A stretch of DNA of 64,000 nt from DATLZU01 sp051293835. Lineage in GTDB: Bacteria > Nitrospirota > Nitrospiria > Nitrospirales > Nitrospiraceae. Below the pieces are notes generated by a model. The model was not told the DNA's origin, did not search any database, and was given only the letters and a program-made list of their open reading frames with translations. Location: contig JBPKMA010000005.1 of assembly GCA_051293835.1 (NCBI GenBank), forward strand, positions 62,001-126,000, given 5' to 3'. This document shows, piece after piece, positions 8,388 to 17,525 of the stretch. Position numbers and translations under genes: made by a program. Numbering within the stretch: position 1 is the first letter of the stretch; each line of letters begins with the position of its first letter.

Positions 8388-9314
8388 ATGAATAACACGG
8401 TCTATTTCGAGGCCCCGGTGAGCGACGACGTTCGGAGACAGATGCTCTTCGACGGTCAACTGTTCGTCTATTTACCGAGAAAGAGCACCCTGGCTTTCAT
8501 CGAGTTTGCGCGAAAGCTGATTGCCGAGGCCTTTGCCCCTCATGATCCGGAGTATGCGCAATATCACATGCCGGTGGAGCAGTATGCGGAGATACTCGGA
8601 AAGTTGAAGCCTCACTTCATTCATCATCCGGAATCAAAGCGGCACGTGAAGGCTATTCTTGCCGACCTGGGCTGCGATCTGGGGAAAACCTACTTCGATG
8701 TGCCGAAAATGAGGAGTTCAACAAGCGATAACTACCTCACGACGGGCATTGCCTACGCCTGGCATCCGCACCGCGATACGTGGTATTCGGCTCCCCTTTG
8801 TCAGATTAATTGGTGGATCCCGATCTATGACATTCGGTCTGACAACGCCATGGCGTTCCATCCCCAATATTGGAATCGGCCCGTTCGAAATAGTTCGAGT
8901 GACTACAACTACTATCTCTGGAATCAGCAGCATCGCGGCAAGCATGTGGTGCAATATCTCAAGGAAGATCCTCGGCCGCTCCCGCGCGCGACCGAACCGC
9001 TGGAGTTGTTGGATCCCCAGCTTCGCTTGATCGTGCCGGCCGGTGGTATCATTCTGTTTTCTGCTGCCCAGATGCACTCCAGTGTCCCCAATACGTCGGG
9101 AAAGACGCGGTTCAGTATCGACTTTCGGGTGGTCCATCTGGACGACGTGGCGTCGAAGCGGGGAGCGCCACACACCGATGAAGCATGCACAGGGACCACC
9201 ATGCGAGATTATTTGCGTGGCACTGATCTTTCCCGCATTCCAGATGACTTAGTTGCGCTCTACGATGACGGCACTGCGGTGCAAGGGGAAGTCGTGTATC
9301 AGCATAAGGACTGA
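8388..9314 (+). CDS. Fe(II)/2-oxoglutarate-dependent oxygenase-like protein
   Basis: 308 residues with no signal peptide. A phytanoyl-CoA-dioxygenase-like metal triad is visible: HxD within WHPHRDTWY (His128, Asp130) and a distal His230 in AQMHSSVPNTSGKTRFSIDFR, where a following Arg would bind 2-oxoglutarate. The start has a strong GGAGG site (CCAAGGAGGGCCACC). It begins a new run after a 44-base gap and precedes a nucleotidyltransferase and an aminotransferase. A role in hydroxylating or desaturating a sugar or a side-chain precursor is inference. The family assignment rests on the triad spacing, not on close similarity. Confidence 0.72.
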   Translation: MNNTVYFEAPVSDDVRRQMLFDGQLFVYLPRKSTLAFIEFARKLIAEAFAPHDPEYAQYHMPVEQYAEILGKLKPHFIHHPESKRHVKAILADLGCDLGKTYFDVPKMRSSTSDNYLTTGIAYAWHPHRDTWYSAPLCQINWWIPIYDIRSDNAMAFHPQYWNRPVRNSSSDYNYYLWNQQHRGKHVVQYLKEDPRPLPRATEPLELLDPQLRLIVPAGGIILFSAAQMHSSVPNTSGKTRFSIDFRVVHLDDVASKRGAPHTDEACTGTTMRDYLRGTDLSRIPDDLVALYDDGTAVQGEVVYQHKD

Positions 9315-9325
9315 TCGACAACCGC

Positions 9326-10183
9326 ATGACAAACGCTCCATCGAGACACCCCAGCGACACAGAACAGAAAGCTGAGGACGTGATCGGGCTGGTCCCTGCA
9401 GCGGGGAGGGCAAAACGGATTGCGCCGTTGCCCTGCAGCAAAGAACTCTATCCGATCGGCTTCGCCCGAAAGGGCGCGAACGGAGAGCCGCGCACCAAAG
9501 TCGTCAGCGAATATCTTTTCGACAAGTTCAGGAATGCGCACATTAAAAAGGCGATTCTTGTGATTCGCGACGGGAAATGGGACATTCCGGCTTACTTCGG
9601 GGATGGCAAAATCGTTGGCATGGACTTGGCGTATGTAGTGATTGCGGAGTCTTGTGGACCTCCCGACACCATCGATCGCGCCTATCCATTCGTTGCACAA
9701 AAGCGGATTGCCTTCGGGTTTCCTGACATTCTGTTCGGTCCCGACGATGTCTTCGCTCGATTGCTACAGCATCAGGCAAGCTCCAGGTGCGACGTGGTTC
9801 TGGGCTTGTACCCAGCTCACGATACCCGCCTGATGGACATGGTTGACATGGACGACCACGGCAGGGTGCGCGCGATTTTGCTCAAACCGAGGGAAACCGA
9901 TCTCAAGTACGCCTGGATCTGTGCTGTCTGGACCCCGATATTCACAAGCTTTTTACACCGCGTTCTTACATCCCAAGAGACAAGGAAGAACCTTGGAGAG
10001 CTTGCGAAGACTGGTGCGGATCCTCAGGGCGACCTGCCCATAGGACTCATCCTTCAGGCCGCCGTCCGGGAGGGGTTGCATGTCGAGGGACTGGCTTTTC
10101 CCCAAGAATCGTATGTCGATATTGGAACACCTGCGGATCTTTTTCGTACGGTGAGACGCTACGCTGAATCCAAAGACAGCTAG
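9326..10183 (+). CDS. Sugar-phosphate nucleotidyltransferase (RmlA/GalU-like)
   Basis: 285 residues of the nucleotidyl transferase superfamily. The N-terminal PAAGRAKRIAPLPCSKELYPIG is a variant of the GxGxRxxPxTxxxPK phosphate-binding loop, with the middle aspartate motif in FGFPDILFGPDDVF and a late ESYVDIGTPADLFRTVR typical of the family. The loop is unusual (AAGRAKRIAP), and K/E follows a Cys-Ser pair. The substrate is unknown. The neighbouring oxygenase-like and class III aminotransferase genes suggest activation of an unusual, possibly amino-substituted, sugar or sugar-like unit. The start at 9326 lacks a clear ribosome site. Confidence 0.78.
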   Translation: MTNAPSRHPSDTEQKAEDVIGLVPAAGRAKRIAPLPCSKELYPIGFARKGANGEPRTKVVSEYLFDKFRNAHIKKAILVIRDGKWDIPAYFGDGKIVGMDLAYVVIAESCGPPDTIDRAYPFVAQKRIAFGFPDILFGPDDVFARLLQHQASSRCDVVLGLYPAHDTRLMDMVDMDDHGRVRAILLKPRETDLKYAWICAVWTPIFTSFLHRVLTSQETRKNLGELAKTGADPQGDLPIGLILQAAVREGLHVEGLAFPQESYVDIGTPADLFRTVRRYAESKDS

Positions 10184-10204
10184 AGTGACAAACGGTTACG
10201 ACGC

Positions 10205-11512
10205 ATGAAATTCGAGAAATCGGAGGCACTCAAAAGAAAAGCCCATCTCCTGATACCAGGCGGAAGCCATACCTATGCGAAAGGGGACGATCAATATCCC
10301 GAGCATTCCCCTGGCTTTCTGTGTCGAGGAGAGGGATCTCACGTTTGGGACGTTGACGGGAATGAGTTTATTGAGTATGGCATGGGCCTTAGAGCAGTTT
10401 CACTAGGCCATGGGTACAAGTCGGTGGTAGACGCCGCATCTAAGCAGATGGTGAGGGGTATCAATTTTACCAGGCCGATGCCGATCGAGGTGGAGTGCGC
10501 GGAGGAGTTGCTCAGCGTCATCCGCGGTGGAGAAATGGTAAAGTTTGCCAAGAACGGATCCGATGTCACCAGCGCGGCAGTCCGTCTATCTAGGGCCTAC
10601 ACCGGAAGGGATCGTATTGCTATCTGTGGCGACCATCCGTTCTTCTCAGTGGATGACTGGTTCATTGGGTCGACGCCCATGAACGCAGGTATCCCATCGG
10701 CCGTTCGCGAACTGACGGTGAAGTTCGAGTACAACAACCTCCGAAGTCTTGAGGCCCTATTTGAGCAATATCCCGACCAGATAGCCTGCGTCATAATGGA
10801 GGGCGAGAAGGAATGCGAACCGGCCAATGGGTTTCTTCAAGGAGTGCAAGAACTCTGCAGGACCAAAGGAGCGCTTTTTATTCTTGACGAGATGATTACC
10901 GGATTTAGGTGGCACCTCGGCGGCGCCCAGGGATTCTACGGGCTTACTCCTGACCTGTCCACATTCGGAAAGGCCCTGGGTAACGGGTTCTCCGTAGCCG
11001 CTCTTGTGGGAAAGCGGGAAATCATGCGCCTCGGTGGGTTGGACCATGACATGCAGCGAGTGTTTCTGCTCTCATACACTCATGGAGCGGAGAGTCACGC
11101 ACTTGCTGCTGCTCGGGAAGTGATTCGAATTTACAAAACCGAGCCAGTTATCGAGACGCTTTGGGAGAGAGGAAGAGCTCTTCAGTCGGGCATTCAGAAG
11201 GCCATTGAAGAAGAGAAGTTGACACAGTATTTCCACATACTCGGGAAGCCATGTTGTTTGATCTATTCCACGCTTGACGATGAACGCAAACCGTCACAAT
11301 CTTTCAGGACGTTGTTTCTCCAAGAGACTATTAAGAGAGGAATCATCGCTCCCTCCTTTGTCGTCAGCTATTCTCATAGCGAAAGCGATATCAACAGGAC
11401 TGTCGATGCCGTCCATGAGGCGCTAGTGGTTTACCGGAAGGCACTTGAAGAGGGGATTGGCAAGTATCTTCACGGTCGTCCAGTTAAACCAGTGTTTCGG
11501 CGCTTCAACTGA
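10205..11512 (+). CDS. Class III PLP aminotransferase (glutamate-1-semialdehyde aminomutase-like)
   Basis: 435 residues, PLP fold type I. Signatures include LIPGGSHTYAKG, FAKNGSDVTSAAVRLSRAYTG, FILDEMITGFR (PLP Asp) and TFGKALGNGF with the Schiff-base Lys256. This resembles HemL, but a true HemL is not expected inside a glycan locus; homologues in O-antigen and exopolysaccharide clusters transaminate a sugar or amino-alcohol precursor. Between KNGSDVTSAAVRL and the PLP Asp the sequence carries DHPFFSVDDWFIGS where HemL has a GxYHG motif, so the substrate pocket probably differs. It starts at ATG 10205 and is followed after 6 bases by the dehydrogenase-subunit-like gene. Confidence 0.83.
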   Translation: MKFEKSEALKRKAHLLIPGGSHTYAKGDDQYPEHSPGFLCRGEGSHVWDVDGNEFIEYGMGLRAVSLGHGYKSVVDAASKQMVRGINFTRPMPIEVECAEELLSVIRGGEMVKFAKNGSDVTSAAVRLSRAYTGRDRIAICGDHPFFSVDDWFIGSTPMNAGIPSAVRELTVKFEYNNLRSLEALFEQYPDQIACVIMEGEKECEPANGFLQGVQELCRTKGALFILDEMITGFRWHLGGAQGFYGLTPDLSTFGKALGNGFSVAALVGKREIMRLGGLDHDMQRVFLLSYTHGAESHALAAAREVIRIYKTEPVIETLWERGRALQSGIQKAIEEEKLTQYFHILGKPCCLIYSTLDDERKPSQSFRTLFLQETIKRGIIAPSFVVSYSHSESDINRTVDAVHEALVVYRKALEEGIGKYLHGRPVKPVFRRFN

Positions 11513-11617
11513 ACGTTCGTGCCAGCTTCTCCTCAGAGGAAAACCAACCAATGGCTACTGCTGTTTCGGCGGAACGGATTATGTGCGAGAGATGAAGGAA
11601 GTGAACAGAAGCTACGG

Positions 11618-12313
11618 ATGAACGTGTCGATTGTACTTTCATGCACGCGAAGGCATATTCTGATTGCGTCCCTTTTGTGCTTGCTAGGAATGACAACGGC
11701 TTCTTCCGCCTCAACCCTTGGCCGTAGGATGCGAATTGGATTGTCTGGAAAGATGGAGAAGGAGATCGAATCGAAAATTTTCGGCCGAGATGGATTGCAG
11801 CACAAGGAGGACCGAGCACTCTCTTCAACTGAATACGCGTCCTTGGTGACTCTTGCTGCCATTGTTCTCCCCTCGGAAGCGAATAGTCCCGGGGCGATGG
11901 AAGCTGCTGTCGCGCAAAAGATCACCGCATTGCTCGCGCAAGATCCTTCCATGAGGAATTTGTATGCGGCAGGCCTTTCGTCATTCAGTCGACTGGCTGA
12001 GTCCCGTTATGGGACTGGATTCCTTTCTCTTGCGCCATCTCAGCAGCTCGAACTGGTCACCTTCTTGGATACTGTCGGGAAAGCCATATACGCTGAAGCG
12101 AGCACATTCACTGCGAGGGTACGACGGAAACTGCATTACTGGTATTACGGCAACTGGCTAGGACTGACCCCGACAGTGGACTTCTGGCGGCAGTTGCAGT
12201 CAGATATCGTGACTCAATTCTATGCCAGTTCGGTTGCCTGGGATTGGCTCGGATATGACGGCCCTCCTTTCCCGCTCGGATATGTGAACCGTTTCAATTC
12301 ACCCAGAAGTTAA
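11618..12313 (+). CDS. Gluconate-2-dehydrogenase subunit 3-like protein, putative Tat signal
   Basis: About 231 residues from ATG 11618 (a GTG at 11519 would add 33 residues). The N-terminus reads CTRRHILIASLLCLLGM: twin arginines followed by a hydrophobic stretch, as expected for a Tat signal. The mature part contains EYASLVTLAAIVLPSE and a C-terminal region with WYYGNWLG and GYDGPPFPLGYV, matching small subunits of membrane-bound flavin sugar dehydrogenases. Those small subunits carry a folded flavoprotein partner to the periplasm by Tat 'hitchhiking'. The next gene is a GMC flavoprotein without its own signal, so the two probably form one enzyme. No cytochrome c subunit is seen. Confidence 0.7.
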   Translation: MNVSIVLSCTRRHILIASLLCLLGMTTASSASTLGRRMRIGLSGKMEKEIESKIFGRDGLQHKEDRALSSTEYASLVTLAAIVLPSEANSPGAMEAAVAQKITALLAQDPSMRNLYAAGLSSFSRLAESRYGTGFLSLAPSQQLELVTFLDTVGKAIYAEASTFTARVRRKLHYWYYGNWLGLTPTVDFWRQLQSDIVTQFYASSVAWDWLGYDGPPFPLGYVNRFNSPRS

Positions 12314-12334
12314 GCTTTTCCGTTCTCGTTCATC

Positions 12335-13948
12335 ATGGCTAACGTTCAAGTTCGATCCAGTCCCATGGACGTTGTCGTGGTTGGCTGCGGAGCTGGCGGA
12401 TCGGTCGTGGCTAAAGAGTTGGGCGAAGCTGGGATGTCCGTCATTGTGCTTGACGCCGGCCGGCGCTTCAATCCCGAACGAGACTACCGTTCGGATCGAC
12501 CGGATTTTCCAGTCGGAGCATGGAAGGTATTTGAGCCGGAAGATCCCCGCCGAGATTTGTATACTGCCGGACCGCAGGGATTTCGTTATGTCCGCGTGAA
12601 GGGTATCGGGGGCACCACGGTGGTCAGTTGGGGGGTCTCGCCGCGACTTCACGAATCCGACTTTCGCGTGCGGAGTGAGGACGGCGTAGCAGACGATTGG
12701 CCGCTGAGTTATGCCGAGTTGGAACCCTATTACACTCGTGTCGAATACGAACTCGGGGTATCCGGTTCGGATGGCGACGGGCGAAATCCTTTTGACTCGC
12801 CGAGAAGCAAGCCGTTCCCGACACCTCCCCACCCCATGACTAGAGCCGGAGAAGTTATCGCCCAAGGAGCAAGAAAGCTTGGACTACACCCGTTCGTTCC
12901 TGCTCTTGCCATTCCTACAACAAATTGGGGAGGTCGGCCTGCCTGTATCGAGGCAGGCGTGTGTGGCTACGGATGTCGGATCTCTGCCAAGTCCAGCGCG
13001 GATGTCACCTATGTCCGCAAGGCCGAGGCGACCGGGAAAGTCACGATTCTGGAATCCTGCACGGCGCGAGAGATCACAATCAACTCTTCAAATCGCGTGC
13101 GCAGCGTGGTGTTCTTTGACGGTGAGGGGCGAGAACATGAGGTGAGAGCCAGAGCTGTTGTGCTCGCAGCCAACGCCATTGAGACGCCACGGCTCCTGTT
13201 GCTGAGCACTTCGCGCCTCTACCCGAATGGGCTGGCCAATTCCAGCGGACTGGTCGGCAAGTACTTGACGGAGCATCTGGATGTGGGAGCACGGGCCAGA
13301 TTTGCTCTGCCGCTAAAAAATTGGCAAGGAGTTCCCGTGTCCGCCATGATCCAGGACTACTACGAGACAAGAAAGGACAATCCATTCGCTCGAGGTTGGC
13401 TGCTCGAGGTCGCGACTGCGAACACTTGGCCGATTGCTGTCGCGAAGCGCGTCGGCGGGTGGGGAGTCGCTCATAAAACCCGCGTAAGAGAATTGTTCGG
13501 TCATGTATTGGAGGTGTACGCGCAGGGAGAACAGTTGCCGGATATTCGGAACCAGGTCAGCCTCGACCAAACCGTCACCGACCATCTCGGCCTGCCAGTT
13601 CCACACATCGTCAGCAAACCCCGCGGAAACGATCTTGCGATGTTACCGGCCATGATGCGCAGCATCCGCGAACTCTTGCAAGTATCCCGTGCAGACGAGA
13701 TCCTGGACTCATGGTCTCATCAACCCGGTGCGTCCATCCACTATATGGGGACCTGTCGGATGGGAACCGATCCTCGCAAGTCCGTGACAGATCGGTGGGG
13801 ACGCACGCACGACGTAGCAAATCTCTTCATCGCCGACAGCAGCACGTTCGTGACCGGAGGTGCTGCGCATCCTTCCTTGACGATCATGGCGTTGGCGGCA
13901 CGGACTGCGGCTTATATGGTCGAGTTATTCAAACGCGGAGACCTTTAG
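12335..13948 (+). CDS. GMC-family FAD-dependent oxidoreductase
   Basis: 537 residues. The FAD dinucleotide motif is at about residues 13-42 (VVVVGCGAGGSVVAKEL, then VIVLDAG), a GMC-type KGIGGTTVVSWG loop near residue 90 and the C-terminal GMC domain with HYMGTCRMG, LFIADSSTFVTGGAAHPSLT (active-site His). This is the large-subunit type found in gluconate, fructose and sorbitol dehydrogenases. It lacks a signal peptide and follows a putative Tat-bearing small subunit by 21 bases, so periplasmic localisation by co-export is likely but unproven. Likely role: oxidation of an alcohol of a sugar or of the exported glycan. A cytoplasmic nucleotide-sugar oxidase is the alternative. Confidence 0.85.
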   Translation: MANVQVRSSPMDVVVVGCGAGGSVVAKELGEAGMSVIVLDAGRRFNPERDYRSDRPDFPVGAWKVFEPEDPRRDLYTAGPQGFRYVRVKGIGGTTVVSWGVSPRLHESDFRVRSEDGVADDWPLSYAELEPYYTRVEYELGVSGSDGDGRNPFDSPRSKPFPTPPHPMTRAGEVIAQGARKLGLHPFVPALAIPTTNWGGRPACIEAGVCGYGCRISAKSSADVTYVRKAEATGKVTILESCTAREITINSSNRVRSVVFFDGEGREHEVRARAVVLAANAIETPRLLLLSTSRLYPNGLANSSGLVGKYLTEHLDVGARARFALPLKNWQGVPVSAMIQDYYETRKDNPFARGWLLEVATANTWPIAVAKRVGGWGVAHKTRVRELFGHVLEVYAQGEQLPDIRNQVSLDQTVTDHLGLPVPHIVSKPRGNDLAMLPAMMRSIRELLQVSRADEILDSWSHQPGASIHYMGTCRMGTDPRKSVTDRWGRTHDVANLFIADSSTFVTGGAAHPSLTIMALAARTAAYMVELFKRGDL

Positions 13949-13954
13949 AAGCGT

Positions 13955-15808
13955 ATGGCTGTGTACATACTTGGCATCTCGGCCTTTTACCATGATTCGG
14001 CCGCCGCTCTCTTAAAAGACGGTGAGATTGTCGCGGCAGCTCAAGAGGAACGGTTCACCCGCGTGAAACACGACTCCCGTTTCCCGTATCGAGCCGTGGC
14101 GTATTGCTTAGCGCAGGCTGGCATCCAAGCGGCAGATCTGCAATATGCGGTCTTTTATGAGAAACCGTATGCGAAGTTCGAACGCCTGCTGGAAACGTAT
14201 TTGCAGTTTGCCCCCGAAGGGTTCCCGTCGTTTCGACGGTCCATCGGTCTGTGGGCGAAACACCGGCTCCGGATGAGGGAGGAGATTTTGGAAGGACTTG
14301 GCGAGAGCTTTCGCGGTGAACTCTACTTTACCGATCACCATGAGTCCCATGCCGCGAGCGCGTTCTTCCCCTCACCGTTTGAGGAGGCCGCGGTGCTGAC
14401 ACTGGACGCCGTTGGAGGATGGGGGACCAGCTCGATCGGCATGGGCCGTGGCCACCAGTTGACGTTGACCCACGAAATGCGCTTCCCACATTCGCTCGGC
14501 ATGTTGTACTCGGCCTTTACCTATTACACTGGCTTTAAGGTCAATTCCGGCGAATACAAGATGATGGGTCTAGCGCCGTATGGCCGGCCGAAATACGTCA
14601 AATTGATCATGGACAATCTTCTGGAGCTTCGCGAGGACGGTTCATTGTGGCTCGACATGAGCTATTTCAATTATTGTCAGGGGCTCACGATGACGTCGGA
14701 TAAGTTTCATGCCTTGTTCGGCGGCCCCCCGCGCAAACCGGAAAGCGATATCACGCAGAAAGAGATGGATATCGCCGCGTCGATCCAAGTGGTTTGTGAA
14801 GAAGTCGTTCTGCACGCCGCCAGGTATGCCTATCGATTGACCAATGCCCGCAACCTCGTGATGGCCGGAGGGGTAGCCTTAAATTGCGTGGCAAACGGAC
14901 GGGTTCTGCGCGAAGGGCCTTTTCGCAACCTTTGGATTCAACCGGCTGCCGGCGACGCCGGCGGTGCGCTGGGGGCGGCATTGTTGGTGTGGCATCACCG
15001 GCTCGGACGCCCTCGCCCAGTCGGTCAGGGCGACAGCCAAAAGGGCTCGCTCCTGGGCCCTTCGTTCGTCAACGAGGAGATCGGCTTATACCTGGACTCG
15101 GTCGGAGCCGTCTACGAGTACGTGCCTGACGAGGAGCAACTGCTCACGCGGGTCGCCGACCTGATCGCCCGAGAAAACGTCGTGGGGTGGTTCCATGGAC
15201 GGATGGAATACGGGCCGCGAGCGTTGGGCAGCCGCAGTATTCTTGGCGACCCGCGGTCGCCACGCATGCAACAGATCATGAATGTCAAAATTAAGTTCCG
15301 TGAGTCTTTCCGTCCGTTTGCTCCTTGCGTCCTGAAAGAATATGCCCATGAGATTTTCGAGTTCGAAGAAGGACAAGAAAGCCCCTATATGCTCCTTGTT
15401 GTGCCAATTCGAGAAAAGTGGCGCAGGCAATTGACAGACGAGGAGCAACGCCGCATGGAAGATCCCGATTTGCGTGTTCGGGTCGCTGTGCCGAGGTCGA
15501 CCTTGCCGGCGATTACGCACGTGGATTATTCCGCTCGGATTCAAACCGTGGATGCAGAAAGGCATGGGCGGTTTTATCGGCTGATGCGGCGTTTTTACGA
15601 ACGGACCGGCTGTCCGGTCCTCATCAACACCAGCTTCAACATTCGGGGGGAACCGATCGTATGCACGCCTGAAGATGCGTTTCGGTGCTTCATGGCGACG
15701 AACATGGATTGCCTGGTCCTAGAAAATTACATTTTGCTGAAGGCGAGTCAACCGCAGGGTTCGCTCGAAGACGCCGAGACCTATAAGGCTCAATACGCGC
15801 TGGATTGA
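13955..15808 (+). CDS. Carbamoyltransferase 1 (NodU/CmcH/TobZ family)
   Basis: 617 residues. The N-terminal Kae1-like domain begins ILGISAFYHDSAAALL and holds the metal-binding HHESHAAS (His128-His132) and the ATP-binding AGGVALNCVANGR. The C-terminal YrdC-like domain follows, joined by MEYGPRALGSRSILGDPR at about residue 417. The family uses carbamoyl phosphate and ATP via carbamoyl-AMP to carbamoylate a hydroxyl of a sugar or antibiotic. It is closely similar throughout to carbamoyltransferase 2 at 40709 and less so to the third at 45267. It starts 6 bases after the GMC gene and is followed by an SxtJ-like membrane protein and two SGNH proteins. Confidence 0.92.
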   Translation: MAVYILGISAFYHDSAAALLKDGEIVAAAQEERFTRVKHDSRFPYRAVAYCLAQAGIQAADLQYAVFYEKPYAKFERLLETYLQFAPEGFPSFRRSIGLWAKHRLRMREEILEGLGESFRGELYFTDHHESHAASAFFPSPFEEAAVLTLDAVGGWGTSSIGMGRGHQLTLTHEMRFPHSLGMLYSAFTYYTGFKVNSGEYKMMGLAPYGRPKYVKLIMDNLLELREDGSLWLDMSYFNYCQGLTMTSDKFHALFGGPPRKPESDITQKEMDIAASIQVVCEEVVLHAARYAYRLTNARNLVMAGGVALNCVANGRVLREGPFRNLWIQPAAGDAGGALGAALLVWHHRLGRPRPVGQGDSQKGSLLGPSFVNEEIGLYLDSVGAVYEYVPDEEQLLTRVADLIARENVVGWFHGRMEYGPRALGSRSILGDPRSPRMQQIMNVKIKFRESFRPFAPCVLKEYAHEIFEFEEGQESPYMLLVVPIREKWRRQLTDEEQRRMEDPDLRVRVAVPRSTLPAITHVDYSARIQTVDAERHGRFYRLMRRFYERTGCPVLINTSFNIRGEPIVCTPEDAFRCFMATNMDCLVLENYILLKASQPQGSLEDAETYKAQYALD

Positions 15809-15816
15809 GGTTCCTT

Positions 15817-16377
15817 ATGCTTCTGCCTTTGCATCCGCGTCGGGCCTGGCTCCAAAGCTTTTGGATCGTCATGTGTTCAATGATCGGGTTGCTTGCCGGG
15901 GGCTGCCTTGCCGTTCGATTGGGGATTCCGTGGATCGCGGCTGGTGTGCTTGCCGGAGCACTGCTGAGCGCCATCGGGTTTCTGGTTCCGACCGTAGCAC
16001 GCGGTCCGTACCGGCTGTGGTTTCGAGTCACAGATTTCTATTTCCGCATGGTTCGCCTTGCCGTGAAGACAGTGTGCTACTTCGTGGTCTTTGTAGTCGT
16101 GGGGCGCAGGAAATCTTCTCTGTTGTGTGATCGGCCGACTGCGATGGCGTCGATATGGGTGCCGCGCCACACCCTGCCGGTCACAAATTATCCGCATGAG
16201 TATGAGGGCGAGACCCGCGAGGTTAAACAGCGGCCCTGGGTTTCGGTCTATCTCTCTTGGGCCCGCTCTACCGGGCACGGGTGGGCGATTTCATTGCTTC
16301 CTTTCCTGCTCCTGCTCTCGGTTCTTGAACCGGAACAGGAACGCGCCTTTCCTGCTGGCATCTACACGCTTTTTTAA
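15817..16377 (+). CDS. SxtJ-like membrane protein, possibly fused to a DUF5989-like tail
   Basis: 186 residues. Residues about 15-60 form two hydrophobic helices (SMIGLLAGGCLAV; GVLAGALLSAIGFLVP) followed by PYRLWFRVTDFYFRMV, the SxtJ pattern seen beside carbamoyltransferases. The C-terminus has another helix (WAISLLPFLLLLSVL) and ends FPAGIYTLF, very like the FIYTLF end of the separate 50-residue DUF5989 protein at 42978. The single protein therefore looks like both partners in one chain; this is my reading, not an established family. ATG 15817 is chosen over an in-frame TTG at 15805 because it has a TTGAGG site. Function unknown; probably a membrane partner of carbamoyl transfer. Confidence 0.65.
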   Translation: MLLPLHPRRAWLQSFWIVMCSMIGLLAGGCLAVRLGIPWIAAGVLAGALLSAIGFLVPTVARGPYRLWFRVTDFYFRMVRLAVKTVCYFVVFVVVGRRKSSLLCDRPTAMASIWVPRHTLPVTNYPHEYEGETREVKQRPWVSVYLSWARSTGHGWAISLLPFLLLLSVLEPEQERAFPAGIYTLF

Positions 16378-16382
16378 GCCTT

Positions 16383-17498
16383 ATGACCTTCGCAGACTGG
16401 TCAAAAGCCCGGGGTCGATACGGGCTCGCGCTGCTCGCATCAGGAATCGCTCTTATCGTGATTTCTCCTCTGTTGGTGATCGGACTTCCTTTTTGGCTGG
16501 CGATTGGGCTGATGCGATGGACTGCCCGGCAGATGGAACCTTCTATCAAACGTTGGCAAGACATTTTCGAATTCGATCCGGTGCTCGGCTGGAAAGCCAA
16601 GGGCAATCTTGATTGCTATGTCCTCGAAGACCGCGACGATGTGTTTCATGTCGTGACGGATCAGTTCGGTTGGGCAGGCAGAGCCACGATCGCCGAAAGC
16701 GACGTGATCGTCGTCGGGGATTCTCACGCATGGGGGTACGGCATGGATCATGCCAAGGCATTCTTTAATCTGAATCCTGGCATGCGGATCAAAACGATTG
16801 GCGCTCCTGGATACAACCTCGTACAGGAACTTTTGTTATTGGAACAATTAGCGTCTCAGCTTAAAGGGAAGCTTGTCGTGTGGTTCGTCTACATTGGAAA
16901 CGACTTGTCCGACAATCTTAATCCGGAAGATGAAGGCTATCGAGCGCCATTTGTGCGGCAGGTCCAGGGAGACAGCCGATGGGAGATCGTCACCCGCCAC
17001 CTTTCGCCGGCGAAGTGGACTTGCAGCAACAATTTTGAATTGCGTCGTGTTCATGCCGTGCTTGCGGCTCTCCACAGCGAAACCTCTTTCGCCAAGCGTG
17101 CCTATGAAGCCTGTGAGTTTCTTTTGAATCGCGGCAGCCGCCTCTGCCGAGCGGCAGGAGCGGAGCTTGTCGTGCTCTCCATTCCGGCTGTGGAGACGAT
17201 CAGTGAACCGCGCATGCAGGCCCTGTGCGCGGCGAAGTCGTTCCATGCGCCAGTAGACCGCAATTTGCCAGACCGTAAGCTGAACGAGATATGCACTAGA
17301 CTTGGGATTCGGTACGAATCGTTGACATCACGCCTGGAGGTTCGTCATTACAAGGCGCGCGACGATCACTGGACCGAAGAAGGACATCGCCAAGTGGCGG
17401 CGGTTCTTTGGAATTTGTACAGTCAATTTCGGAGCGGAGTCGGAACCACACGCTCGACCCATTCCGATGACCATCGCTTCGTTTCTGTCTCGCCTTAA
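16383..17498 (+). CDS. Membrane-anchored SGNH/GDSL hydrolase-like protein 1
   Basis: 371 residues. A long hydrophobic helix pair at about residues 13-45 precedes a domain with the SGNH Ser block VVGDSHAWGYG (Ser114), an oxyanion Asn-type block (FVYIGNDLSDNL) and the C-terminal D-x2-H block DDHWTEEGHR. Such membrane-tethered SGNH proteins in O-antigen loci add or remove acyl groups from glycans, working with acyltransferases. It follows the carbamoyltransferase/SxtJ pair by 5 bases and is followed by a second, longer SGNH protein. Substrate unknown. Confidence 0.78.
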   Translation: MTFADWSKARGRYGLALLASGIALIVISPLLVIGLPFWLAIGLMRWTARQMEPSIKRWQDIFEFDPVLGWKAKGNLDCYVLEDRDDVFHVVTDQFGWAGRATIAESDVIVVGDSHAWGYGMDHAKAFFNLNPGMRIKTIGAPGYNLVQELLLLEQLASQLKGKLVVWFVYIGNDLSDNLNPEDEGYRAPFVRQVQGDSRWEIVTRHLSPAKWTCSNNFELRRVHAVLAALHSETSFAKRAYEACEFLLNRGSRLCRAAGAELVVLSIPAVETISEPRMQALCAAKSFHAPVDRNLPDRKLNEICTRLGIRYESLTSRLEVRHYKARDDHWTEEGHRQVAAVLWNLYSQFRSGVGTTRSTHSDDHRFVSVSP

Positions 17499-17525
17499 CG
17501 GTTCTAATAGGCGACACGGCTCCAC

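Noticed and set aside
10205..11512. Housekeeping hemL for tetrapyrrole synthesis
   Set aside because: The neighbours are glycan genes and the pocket motif differs from HemL, so a pathway-specific aminotransferase is more likely.
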